Source of the DNA: Bacillus sp. T33-2
GTDB taxonomy: Bacteria; Bacillota; Bacilli; Bacillales; Cytobacillaceae
Assembly: GCF_002860205.1 (NCBI RefSeq)
Contig: NZ_PGVB01000024.1
Location: 1 to 64,000 of the forward strand
Length of the DNA stretch: 64,000 bases
Reading direction: 5' to 3'
Below the pieces are notes generated by a model that saw only the letters and a list, made by a program, of their open reading frames with translations, made no database searches and was not told the origin of the DNA. Below are positions 56,812-64,000 of the stretch, piece after piece. The stretch's first letter is position 1. Each line of letters opens with the position of its first letter. A program made the translations under genes and the position numbers.

Positions 56812-57252
56812 GTGAGATCCTACCAGCTTTATTTAATTGAGGATGAATTCGCTTCGCATTACTTTGGCAGGGAGCGCATGTTTTATCAATTGTTCAAAGA
56901 GTACAGCAAGTCAAGCGGTGAGCTGAGAGCGATCATTTTAAAACAGATCAACTTTATTACAAAACCAATCCCTGTTCTTCGCGTCCATCAGCTCCTGCAC
57001 CAGCAGCTTTCTGGCCGCAACGATTTCAGGGCTGATCAAGGCTCCTATTATATAGAACAAAGTAAATCAACCGATAGAGCGACGTTGAGGGTATATGACA
57101 GATCCTTGCTTGTCGAATCAGATGGAAGCGTTGACACAGAGACGATTTTTTTTGAAGTCCTCCGTAAATGTGAGACATCCTTTCTGGCGATTGACCTCGA
57201 ATCTAAACGGTATGGATGGCTTAAACCAATCAAGGAAAGAAAATTTGTCTAA
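56812..57252 (+). CDS. sirA: Sporulation inhibitor of replication SirA
   Basis: A 146-residue protein that binds domain I of DnaA to block new rounds of replication on entry into sporulation (YneE family). The MRSYQLYLIEDEFASHYFGRE start and YGWLKPIKERKFV end are family-like. GTG 56812 is chosen because AGAGGAGGGG (56798-56806) is adjacent; the upstream frame is not supported. It precedes yneF as in B. subtilis. Confidence 0.9.
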   Translation: MRSYQLYLIEDEFASHYFGRERMFYQLFKEYSKSSGELRAIILKQINFITKPIPVLRVHQLLHQQLSGRNDFRADQGSYYIEQSKSTDRATLRVYDRSLLVESDGSVDTETIFFEVLRKCETSFLAIDLESKRYGWLKPIKERKFV

Positions 57253-57336
57253 ATCAGAGAAAAAAAGCTGCAAATATTGTATAATAGCGATTGGTTTAGT
57301 ACACTGTATGGTAGACAACATGAAGGAGGAAGTTTT

Positions 57337-57552
57337 ATGTGGGATGTAATTCTAGTTGGTATACTGGCATTGCTGGCCGGTGTAGCGCTAGGATTTTTCA
57401 TTGCTCGAAAATATATGATGAGCTACTTAAAGAAAAATCCGCCAATTAACGAACAAATGCTAAAAATGATGATGATGCAGATGGGTATGAAACCTTCCCA
57501 GAAGAAAATCAATCAGATGATGGCAGCGATGAATAAACAGACTGGAAAATAA
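57337..57552 (+). CDS. yneF: UPF0154 membrane protein YneF
   Basis: A 71-residue bitopic membrane protein: one N-terminal membrane helix (about 4-24, [19 protein letters not shown]), then a highly conserved cytoplasmic tail with [29 protein letters not shown]. Function unknown. ATG 57337 follows AAGGAGG (57323-57329). Position after sirA is conserved. Confidence 0.93.
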   Translation: MWDVILVGILALLAGVALGFFIARKYMMSYLKKNPPINEQMLKMMMMQMGMKPSQKKINQMMAAMNKQTGK

Positions 57553-57877
57553 TTGGACAGGAAAATTGTCTAATTAGACTTTACTAAAACCGCTTATTCT
57601 GTTGAATGAACAAACAGGAGAGGTGGTTTTTTTATGCATTTAAAACACAGGAATTATGTAAAAGAGAGTTTTGGACAAGTTTAGGTCAGGCAATGGAATT
57701 ACTTTTCTGATAAAGATAACGTCGGAATGTTTTTTAAAGGGAAAATCTGAGTGAGCAAGAACTCCGGCATATAGTATCAATAGAAATAAAGTTGTGCTTT
57801 TATCATAATGATTGTTCAAATCAACAGATTCTTTCCGATAATACTGGTATAGTGTTTCATCAAAAGGAGAATGCATC
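57553..57877. other. Gap between yneF and the unknown gene at 57878
   Basis: An imperfect long hairpin (about 57586-57631, AAAACC ... GGTTTTTT with CTGTT/AACAG inside) may end yneF transcription. A 16-codon frame at 57634 has AGGAGAGG upstream but no other support. The rest is AT-rich with no gene that I can defend. Confidence 0.45.
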
Positions 57878-58249
57878 ATGGAATTTAATGAGTTAATACA
57901 AAATATCAACAAGAGTGCCGATGAGCTCGATTTTATCTCAGCAAGGAAATTTATTGAGGAAAACTTAAGTATTCTGCTTGATCAAAAACATCTTCTTAAT
58001 AGTAATTCTCGAGATCTATTGAACTTTATTATTCAATCAAAAGAATCGGGAGCAGAGCCTTTAAAAAGGCAAGAGTTAGGAATTATTAACGCACTGAACA
58101 CATACGCATCCAAGTTTGATTTACGTGGTTTAAAGCTTACGGTCAAAGAAAATGCCACGTTGCTTTTGAGAACTGATATTGTCCAGTATTTAAATTCTGA
58201 TGCGAAAATTATTCTTCAGGGTATGGGGGCAATCAATAAAGGCAATTAA
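57878..58249 (+). CDS. Unknown 123-residue helical protein
   Basis: A soluble, mostly helical protein with no family that I recognise. It starts MEFNELIQNINKSADELDF, contains AR-KFIEENLSILLDQ and ends VQYLNSDAKIILQGMGAINKGN. AAAAGGAGA lies 8 nt before the ATG, and a strong terminator follows, so it is expressed as a single gene. No signal peptide, membrane helix or cysteine motif. It stands between conserved yneF and an ABC exporter pair, in a place that is not part of the B. subtilis order. Confidence 0.75.
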   Translation: MEFNELIQNINKSADELDFISARKFIEENLSILLDQKHLLNSNSRDLLNFIIQSKESGAEPLKRQELGIINALNTYASKFDLRGLKLTVKENATLLLRTDIVQYLNSDAKIILQGMGAINKGN

Positions 58250-58290
58250 GGCCAGGCCGCCATATAATAAAGGGCTGTATATACAAAAAA

Positions 58291-58338
58291 AGCGAAAGTA
58301 CTCAGATTTTTGAGTGCTTTTTTCGTTTTTTTATGGTG
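58291..58338 (+). terminator. Terminator after the 123-residue gene
   Basis: AAAGTACTCA (58295-58304) pairs with TGAGTGCTTT (58311-58320, one G-T pair), loop GATTTT, followed by long T runs. Confidence 0.82.
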
Positions 58339-58431
58339 AAGTAAATTTTGGGTTGGCAATCTTCCTTATTTTTAAAATATTTGATAAACTAATGGAGCAC
58401 TTTAAAAGAACGAACATTCTGGGGGATCAAA

Positions 58432-60180
58432 ATGAAAGTGTTTTTGGATTTAATGTGGTTTTTTAAACAGGAAAAGCAGGCCTACCTGACCGGGCTTGTG
58501 ATGCTTGCGGCAGTTGCGGCCCTGGTGCTTGTTCCACCCAAGATCATTGGGATTGTCGTCGATCAAATTAGACAGGGAACGTTGACAGGAACCGATCTGC
58601 TTCAATGGACAGGAGTTCTCATTGTAACGGCGATTGCGATGTATATACTCAGGTATTATTGGCGGATTATGATTTTTGGCTCTGCCATTAAGCTGTCGAG
58701 ATTGCTGAGAAACCGGCTGTACAGCCATTTTACGTCAATGTCCCAATCGTTTTACCAGAAAAGAAGGATTGGTGACTTGATGGCACACGCAACGAATGAC
58801 CTTCAGGCAATCCAGCAGACCGCTGGTGCCGGGGTATTGACGTTGGCGGACTCACTCATGACGGGCGGGTTTGTCATAATCGCCATGGCAGCCACGATCA
58901 GTTGGAAATTAACATTGATTTGTTTAATACCAATGCCTTTCATGGCGCTTTTGACAAGCTGGTATGGAACGATGCTGCACAAAAGATTCCATCTGGCCCA
59001 GGAGGCCTTTTCTTCATTAAATGATAAGACCCAGGAAAGCATTATGGGGATAAAAGTAATCAAAACGTTCGGGCAGGAAGAAGATGACATCGAAGCATTC
59101 CGGAAGCAATCTGAAGATGTGGTGAACAAAAATATAGCTGTCGCGAAGGTTGATTCCTTGTTTGATCCGACCATTTCCATCATTGTAGGGATTTCTTTTT
59201 TTCTTTCGGTCGCTTTTGGATCGAGATTTGTGCTGAACGGTGAACTGACCCTCGGTGAGCTTGTATCATTTACGGCTTATCTTGGCCTTCTGATTTGGCC
59301 GATGCTTGCTTTTGGTTGGCTGTTCAATATTGTTGAACGCGGACTTGCTTCTTATGATAGGGTTTCATCATTATTATCCGAGAAGCCGGAAATCATGGAC
59401 AGTCCTGACGCGAAGGATATACTGCCATGCGGTGATATCACATACAGCATTGACACGTTTACATATCCGGGAGAGCAGGAACCGGCTTTAAGAGATATTC
59501 ATTTCGAATTGAAACAGGGTGAGACGCTAGGGATCGTCGGGAAGACGGGAACAGGAAAAACGACGCTTCTCAAACTCCTGATCAGGGAATTTGAGGACAG
59601 TGATGGCCATATCTCGATTGGCGGACTGTCCCTCCAGCAATATAAAATGGAAAAATTAAGAGAAGCAATCGGATATGTGCCCCAGGACCATTTTTTATTT
59701 TCGGCAACGGTTGGCGAGAATATTGCGTTTGCAAAACCATCGGTATCATCGTCAGAGATCATCGAAGCAGCCAAAGTTGCCAATATCCATGAAGATATTG
59801 AGCAGTTTACAGACGGATATAACACAGTAGTCGGCGAAAGGGGCGTGTCCCTGTCCGGCGGGCAAAAGCAGCGTATTTCGATTGCACGTGCACTCGTAAT
59901 GAACCCGGAGGTACTCATCCTGGACGATTCACTGTCTGCCGTGGATGCGAAGACAGAGGAAGAAATCCTGTCCGCGTTAAGGCAAAACCGGCAAGGGCAG
60001 ACGACAGTGATTACGGCACACCGTTTAAGCGCGATCAAACATGCAAATCTGATCATAGTCCTTGACGAGGGCACGATCATTGAGCGCGGCACCCATGAAG
60101 AATTGATGGAGCAGGGCGGCTGGTACAAAGAAATGTTTTTGCGCCAGCAGCTGGAAGAGCTTGTGGAGCAGGGGGGATAA
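58432..60180 (+). CDS. Heterodimeric ABC exporter subunit, BmrC (YheI)-like
   Basis: A 582-residue half-transporter: six membrane helices (about 15-300) and an ATPase domain (about 335-575). It resembles B. subtilis YheI/BmrC, a multidrug exporter subunit. Walker A GKTGTGKTT and signature LSGGQKQR are canonical, but Walker B reads VLILDDSLSAVD, with Asp in place of the catalytic Glu. It therefore contributes the degenerate ATP site in the dimer. GGGGG lies upstream, and the partner gene begins five bases after its stop. Confidence 0.88.
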   Translation: MKVFLDLMWFFKQEKQAYLTGLVMLAAVAALVLVPPKIIGIVVDQIRQGTLTGTDLLQWTGVLIVTAIAMYILRYYWRIMIFGSAIKLSRLLRNRLYSHFTSMSQSFYQKRRIGDLMAHATNDLQAIQQTAGAGVLTLADSLMTGGFVIIAMAATISWKLTLICLIPMPFMALLTSWYGTMLHKRFHLAQEAFSSLNDKTQESIMGIKVIKTFGQEEDDIEAFRKQSEDVVNKNIAVAKVDSLFDPTISIIVGISFFLSVAFGSRFVLNGELTLGELVSFTAYLGLLIWPMLAFGWLFNIVERGLASYDRVSSLLSEKPEIMDSPDAKDILPCGDITYSIDTFTYPGEQEPALRDIHFELKQGETLGIVGKTGTGKTTLLKLLIREFEDSDGHISIGGLSLQQYKMEKLREAIGYVPQDHFLFSATVGENIAFAKPSVSSSEIIEAAKVANIHEDIEQFTDGYNTVVGERGVSLSGGQKQRISIARALVMNPEVLILDDSLSAVDAKTEEEILSALRQNRQGQTTVITAHRLSAIKHANLIIVLDEGTIIERGTHEELMEQGGWYKEMFLRQQLEELVEQGG

Positions 60181-60184
60181 TGCA

Positions 60185-61978
60185 ATGGAGAAGACTACTG
60201 CAATGAGTGCCAGGGAACAGCGGCTCGTATTAAAGAGGCTGCTTACATACACAAAACCTCATGCAAAACTGATTATGCTGGCCTTTACGATGTTGTTGCT
60301 GACAACTATCGGGGACATTCTCGGACCGATTCTTGTGAAAATATTTATCGATGATTACTTGACACCAAGAAATCTTTCATTTGAGCCTTTGTTTATGCTT
60401 GGCGCTGCTTTTATCGGGATACAGGTCGCTAATGTACTGGTCTCCTACTTCCAGCTCCTTAAGTTCCAGGAGATTGCCCTGAAAATCATCCAGCAGATGA
60501 GGATTGATGTGTTTTCCAAAGTACAAAGCCTTGGGCTGAAATATTTTGATAAGACGCCTTCGGGTTCAATAGTGTCGAGGGTGACAAACGATACCGAAGC
60601 GATTAAGGAAATGTTCGTAACCGTCATTGTTACTTTTATCCAGAGTGGCTTCTTGATAACGGGTATATTTGTGGCGATGTTCATTCTTAATGTGAAGCTT
60701 GGGCTGTTTTGCCTGCTGATCCTGCCACTGATTGTGATGATCATGAGAACATACCGGAAATACAGCTCCCGGTTTTACCAGGACATGAGGGAGCGCCTTA
60801 GCCAGTTGAATGCCAAGATGAGCGAATCGCTGCAGGGAATGGGAATCATCCAGGTATTTCGCCAGGAAAACCGGCTCCGGAAGGAATTCGGGGAAATCAA
60901 TGAAAAGCATTATCAGGCTGAATTGAAGAATATCAAAGCAGATGGGCTGCTACTGAGGCCTGCGGTTGATCTTGTCTATGCTTTCGCCCTGATTATCGTC
61001 CTTAATTTTTTTGGGATCAGTTCGTTTAACAGTCCTGTCGAAATCGGTGTCATTTACGCATTTATCAATTATCTTGACCGCTTGTTCGAACCAGTCAACA
61101 ATATGATGTTCCGGCTTTCGATGTACCAGCAGGCAATTGTCGCCGGCTCCAGGGTGTTCAAGCTGCTTGATGCCGAGGAACTGGCTCCAGAACAAAAAGC
61201 AGATGAACTAAGGGAGATCGAAAAAGGCCATATTGAATTCAGGAATGTGTCGTTTTCATACGATGGAAAAAGGGATGTCCTGAAAAACATATCTTTTACA
61301 GCATTACCGGGCCAGACAGTCGCACTGGTCGGACATACTGGTAGTGGAAAAAGCTCGATCATTAATCTGCTCATGCGCTTTTATGAGTTTGACAGGGGTG
61401 ACATTCTCATAGACGGAATTTCGATTAAAGATTATCAGCAAAATGAGCTGCGTGAGAAAATGGGGCTTGTGCTTCAGGATCCTTTCTTGTTTTATGGGAC
61501 GGTAAAAGACAATATCCGATTGCATAACAAGGAGATTACTGATCAGCAAATAGAGGACGCTGCCAGGTTTGTCCAGGCTGATTCGTTTATTTCGAGACTT
61601 GAGGATGGATATGATGCCAAGGTAGTCGAACGCGGTTCCACTTTTTCGAGTGGCCAGAGGCAGTTAATCGCCTTCGCGCGCACGATTGCAACGAACCCAA
61701 AAATACTGGTGCTTGATGAGGCAACTTCAAACATCGATACAGAGACAGAAGAAGCGATCCAGACAGCATTGTCACGGATGCGGCAGGGCAGGACGACGAT
61801 TGCGATTGCCCATCGTCTGTCAACGATCCAGGATGCAGATTTGATCCTCGTGCTGCATCACGGAAATGTCATCGAGCGGGGGAACCATCAGGAGCTTCTC
61901 GCAAAGCGGGGACTGTATTATAAAATGTTCCTCCTCCAAAACGGCTCAGTTGAATACCTGCAGGACGCGATGAGTTAA
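60185..61978 (+). CDS. Heterodimeric ABC exporter subunit, BmrD (YheH)-like
   Basis: A 597-residue half-transporter partner of the preceding gene: membrane domain (about 20-330) and ATPase domain (about 350-590). Walker A GHTGSGKSS and Walker B ILVLDEATSNID keep the catalytic Glu, while the signature is degenerate (FSSGQRQ). The two subunits thus complement each other, as in BmrCD and TM287/288. ATG 60185 follows a GGGGGG tract inside the first gene; an upstream in-frame start at 60161 is less likely. The exported substrate is unknown. Confidence 0.88.
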   Translation: MEKTTAMSAREQRLVLKRLLTYTKPHAKLIMLAFTMLLLTTIGDILGPILVKIFIDDYLTPRNLSFEPLFMLGAAFIGIQVANVLVSYFQLLKFQEIALKIIQQMRIDVFSKVQSLGLKYFDKTPSGSIVSRVTNDTEAIKEMFVTVIVTFIQSGFLITGIFVAMFILNVKLGLFCLLILPLIVMIMRTYRKYSSRFYQDMRERLSQLNAKMSESLQGMGIIQVFRQENRLRKEFGEINEKHYQAELKNIKADGLLLRPAVDLVYAFALIIVLNFFGISSFNSPVEIGVIYAFINYLDRLFEPVNNMMFRLSMYQQAIVAGSRVFKLLDAEELAPEQKADELREIEKGHIEFRNVSFSYDGKRDVLKNISFTALPGQTVALVGHTGSGKSSIINLLMRFYEFDRGDILIDGISIKDYQQNELREKMGLVLQDPFLFYGTVKDNIRLHNKEITDQQIEDAARFVQADSFISRLEDGYDAKVVERGSTFSSGQRQLIAFARTIATNPKILVLDEATSNIDTETEEAIQTALSRMRQGRTTIAIAHRLSTIQDADLILVLHHGNVIERGNHQELLAKRGLYYKMFLLQNGSVEYLQDAMS

Positions 61979-61980
61979 TT

Positions 61981-62019
61981 GAAAAACAGCTGAAAGCACG
62001 CGTGCTTCAGCTGTTTTTT
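61981..62019. terminator. Bidirectional terminator, exporter operon and Spo0E-like gene
   Basis: AAAAACAGCTGAAAGCACG and CGTGCTTCAGCTGTTTTTT form a long stem with one bulge. A and T tracts on both sides suit the converging genes. Confidence 0.85.
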
Positions 62020-62188
62020 AGTGTGTCAGGACTTTTTTTGTGGAGAACCTGTCATATTCATTTAATAAATGGTCAAGCTCCTGGCTGTATTGAATGACTG
62101 TTGATGAGCTGAATCCGTATAACGACGCAATGTGGATCAATTCAGCGCGTTTCTTCTCAATGAGTATCATTAATTCTTGTTTTGACAC
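62018..62188 (-). CDS. Spo0E-family aspartyl-phosphate phosphatase
   Basis: A 56-residue frame reading MSKQELMILIEKKRAEL at the start and YSQELDHLLNEYD toward the end. SQELDxLLN is the hallmark of the Spo0E family, two-helix phosphatases that dephosphorylate Spo0A and delay sporulation. The start is GTG 62188 with AAAGGA about 10 nt upstream. In B. subtilis the small Spo0E paralogue ynzD sits at the same place, between yneF and ccdA. Here it lies on the minus strand just before ccdA. Confidence 0.85.
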   Translation of the reverse strand: MSKQELMILIEKKRAELIHIASLYGFSSSTVIQYSQELDHLLNEYDRFSTKKVLTH

Positions 62189-62473
62189 GGCTGATATTCC
62201 TTTCTGTCAGATAGTAAGGATCTATGTCGAATTAACTATAATTATGTAAAATGATTGAAAAAAATAGAAAAAATTGTTATATCTATATCCAGTATAAGCT
62301 ATTTTTAGATAGAATACAAAAGAATTTAGTTTCATAAAACATTTAAAACAATATATTTAGCAACATAACTATATTAATAGTGAAAAGTTGGAATGTTCAC
62401 AGGTTATCTATTATCTTTGCCATGAAGATTTGTTAGAATAAAGACGAATCGTTCAAATACAGGAGTTGTTGAC

Positions 62474-63184
62474 ATGTCAGATGTGAATGTTTTTATTGCT
62501 CTCGGAGCCGGATTTTTAAGTTTTATTTCACCATGCTGCCTGCCTTTGTACCCGGCCTTTCTTTCATACATAACAGGCATGTCCGTCGGCGAGATTAAAA
62601 GCGAAAATGCCATGTTGCAAAGACGCAGTTTACTACATACACTGTTTTTCCTGATTGGGTTTTCGAGTATTTTCATTGCTTTAGGATTCGGAACCTCCTT
62701 TTTCATTGGCCGCTTCTTTACCCAGTACCAGGATTTGATCCGCCAGATCGGTGCGATCTTCATGGTGATTTTCGGTTTAATGATTGTTGGAATCTTTAAA
62801 CCGGAATGGATGATGAAGGACCGCAGATTTGAGTTTAAGAGCCGGCCATCCGGCTACCTGGGCTCTGTACTGATCGGAATCGCTTTTGCGGCCGGCTGGA
62901 CACCATGTACAGGGCCGATTTTAGGCGCAGTATTGGGGCTTGCAAGTTCTAACCCTGGATCTGCAATACCTTACATGTTTGCTTATACACTCGGGTTTGC
63001 GATTCCGTTTTTCATCCTGTCATTCTTTGTTGGCAAAATGAAGTGGATCCGGAAGCACAACTTAAAGATCATGAAAATTGGCGGTTATTTAATGATTGTA
63101 ATGGGCATCATATTGTTTTTTAACTGGATGACAAAAATTATTGAGCTGTTTTCAATGTTGACCGGGGGTTTTACCGGTTTTTAA
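62474..63184 (+). CDS. ccdA: Cytochrome c biogenesis protein CcdA
   Basis: A 236-residue polytopic membrane thiol transporter (DsbD transmembrane-domain family) that carries electrons outward for cytochrome c maturation and spore development. About six membrane helices. The two redox-active regions are [11 protein letters not shown] near the N-terminus and [11 protein letters not shown] mid-protein. CAGGAG lies upstream. The order ccdA, CheY-like gene, CcdC-like gene follows B. subtilis. Confidence 0.94.
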   Translation: MSDVNVFIALGAGFLSFISPCCLPLYPAFLSYITGMSVGEIKSENAMLQRRSLLHTLFFLIGFSSIFIALGFGTSFFIGRFFTQYQDLIRQIGAIFMVIFGLMIVGIFKPEWMMKDRRFEFKSRPSGYLGSVLIGIAFAAGWTPCTGPILGAVLGLASSNPGSAIPYMFAYTLGFAIPFFILSFFVGKMKWIRKHNLKIMKIGGYLMIVMGIILFFNWMTKIIELFSMLTGGFTGF

Positions 63185-63412
63185 ATAATCGGGAACCTTA
63201 CAATCATTCGGGAGCATCCGTCGTTTTCTGACTGTTAAAAACATTTTTATTGAGAAATTTGGTACTTTTTCTTCAAAATAAGAAAATTGTCGGATAGTTT
63301 AATTTGAAATTTTTACAAAAATTTAGTTATATTGTAATGAAAGGGTTTTTTAAGACCTAATTTTACAATAGAACCATGAGCGTTCGTTGTGATGATCAGG
63401 GAGGATACAGCG

Positions 63413-63772
63413 ATGGCCAGAGTATTGATAGTTGATGACGCAAAGTTTATGAGAATCACGTTGAGCAACATACTGAAGAAAGCGAATCATGATATCGTCG
63501 GAGAAGCTGAAACCGGCATCGAGGCTGTCCGCTTATATCGAGAGTTAAAACCTGATTTAGTTACAATGGATATCACAATGCCGGAAATGAGCGGACTTCA
63601 AGCGGTAAAGGAAATCAAACGCGATTATCCTGATGCGAAAATCATCATGTGTTCAGCCATGGGCCAGCAAAAAATGGTCGTCGAGGCTATTGAAGCCGGG
63701 GCGAAGGATTTTATCGTCAAACCTTTTGATGACAGTCATGTTTTGGATTCGATTACCAGAGTCATAGGTTAG
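63413..63772 (+). CDS. yneI: CheY-like response regulator (YneI)
   Basis: A 119-residue stand-alone receiver domain. Acidic pocket Asp8-Asp9, phosphoacceptor Asp53 (VTMDITMPEMSG), Ser81 and Lys103 (IVKPF) are all present. No output domain. GGGAGG precedes ATG 63413; the upstream in-frame ATG lies before that site. It matches YneI, the receiver between ccdA and the ccdC-like gene in B. subtilis, whose partner kinase is unknown. It could be confused with CheY, but no chemotaxis gene is nearby. Confidence 0.88.
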   Translation: MARVLIVDDAKFMRITLSNILKKANHDIVGEAETGIEAVRLYRELKPDLVTMDITMPEMSGLQAVKEIKRDYPDAKIIMCSAMGQQKMVVEAIEAGAKDFIVKPFDDSHVLDSITRVIG

Positions 63773-63861
63773 ATGACAAACCAATTTAGATGCCACTTCC
63801 ACAGCTATAGGTGAGGCGGCTGCCATGCATTGGATTCGATCTGTAGAACATAGATTTGGAT

Positions 63862-63897
63862 AGCCATTTGAGAGAAATCTTGAATGGCTTTATTTAT
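63862..63897 (+). terminator. Terminator after the receiver gene
   Basis: A 12-bp stem (63862-63873 with 63878-63889, two G-T pairs) with a GAAA tetraloop, followed by TTTATTT. Confidence 0.75.
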
Positions 63898-63963
63898 GAT
63901 GATATCTGCCTGCTTTATACGGTATAATGGTAGTGTAAATTTCAACCAAGAAGGATGTATTTT

Positions 63964-64000
63964 ATGAACTACGCTCTGGCTTCAACACTGGTGGCGATCG
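63964..64000 (+). CDS. CcdC/YneJ-like protein, 5' end only
   Basis: The window ends 37 bases into a frame starting ATG, reading MNYALASTLVAI, preceded by AAGAAGGATG. Its place after ccdA and yneI and the hydrophobic start suit the membrane protein YneJ/CcdC. Too little is present to confirm. Confidence 0.55.
   Translation, partial: MNYALASTLVAI

Noticed and set aside
57634-57684. A 16-codon peptide after AGGAGAGG
   Set aside because: The apparent ribosome binding site is the 3' arm of a terminator-like hairpin, and nothing else supports translation.
63413-63772. Chemotaxis protein CheY
   Set aside because: The receiver domain fits, but ccdA and ccdC-like neighbours identify it as YneI and no chemotaxis or flagellar gene is near.

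Overview
The window is a chromosomal segment of an endospore-forming Bacillaceae (Bacillus-like Firmicute). The evidence is the gene content and order: spoIIIE, spoVS, cotE, spoVK, sirA and a Spo0E-like gene lie among ymfC-ymfM, rny, ymdB, ricA, hfq, glnRA, lexA-yneA and ccdA, much as in Bacillus subtilis. Strong AGGAGG ribosome binding sites, frequent TTG/GTG starts, T-tailed terminators and Bacillus-type SOS and GlnR boxes agree. I see no rRNA, tRNA, CRISPR array, prophage or insertion sequence. No species can be named from the sequence alone.

Layout. 1-6009: rnjB (RNase J2), tepA, ylzJ and spoIIIE. 6282-11920: a GntR/UTRA regulator and a BMP-type nucleoside ABC importer (nupNOPQ-like). 12201-19744: ymfF/ymfH peptidase pair, ymfI (EF-P modification), ymfJ, ymfK, rodZ-like ymfM, pgsA and cinA. 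19745-20528: an exact-period 52-bp hairpin repeat array ahead of SOS-controlled recA. 20529-30198: recA, rny, ymdB (frameshifted as read), spoVS, 2-oxoacid:ferredoxin oxidoreductase korAB, miaB and ricA. 30207-32772: a minus-strand cluster of six small unknown genes beside cotE, containing a duplicated promoter-gene-gene-hairpin module. 32831-40346: cotE, a multi-VOC protein, a frameshifted polyferredoxin gene, mutS and mutL. 40440-49578: a WGxxGxxG-like secreted peptide, mreBH, miaA, hfq, spoVK, an AT-rich hierarchical TTAGC repeat array, hflX, ynbB and glnRA. 49757-57552: DUF4257 protein, lexA/yneA/yneB/ynzC SOS region, an orphan RsbR stressosome paralogue, tkt, a 49-residue unknown, azoR, sirA and yneF. 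57878-64000: an unknown protein, a heterodimeric ABC exporter, a Spo0E-like phosphatase, ccdA, a CheY-like regulator and the first codons of a CcdC/YneJ-like gene.

How the genes work together. Most encode core functions: RNA turnover (RNases J2 and Y, Hfq), tRNA modification (MiaA, MiaB), recombination and mismatch repair (RecA, MutSL), the SOS response (LexA, YneA), nitrogen control (GlnR-GlnA), envelope and shape (PgsA, RodZ, MreBH), and sporulation (RicA, SirA, Spo0E-like, SpoIIIE, SpoVK, SpoVS, CotE). Regulatory DNA that can be read directly includes SOS boxes at recA and lexA/yneA, two perfect GlnR boxes at glnR, a sigma-K-like cotE promoter, and an 18-bp palindrome ahead of the GntR gene.

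The least explained parts are the duplicated small-gene cluster beside cotE and the two unrelated intergenic repeat arrays. Two genes (ymdB and the polyferredoxin) each carry an apparent one-base deletion; these could be real mutations or assembly indels.
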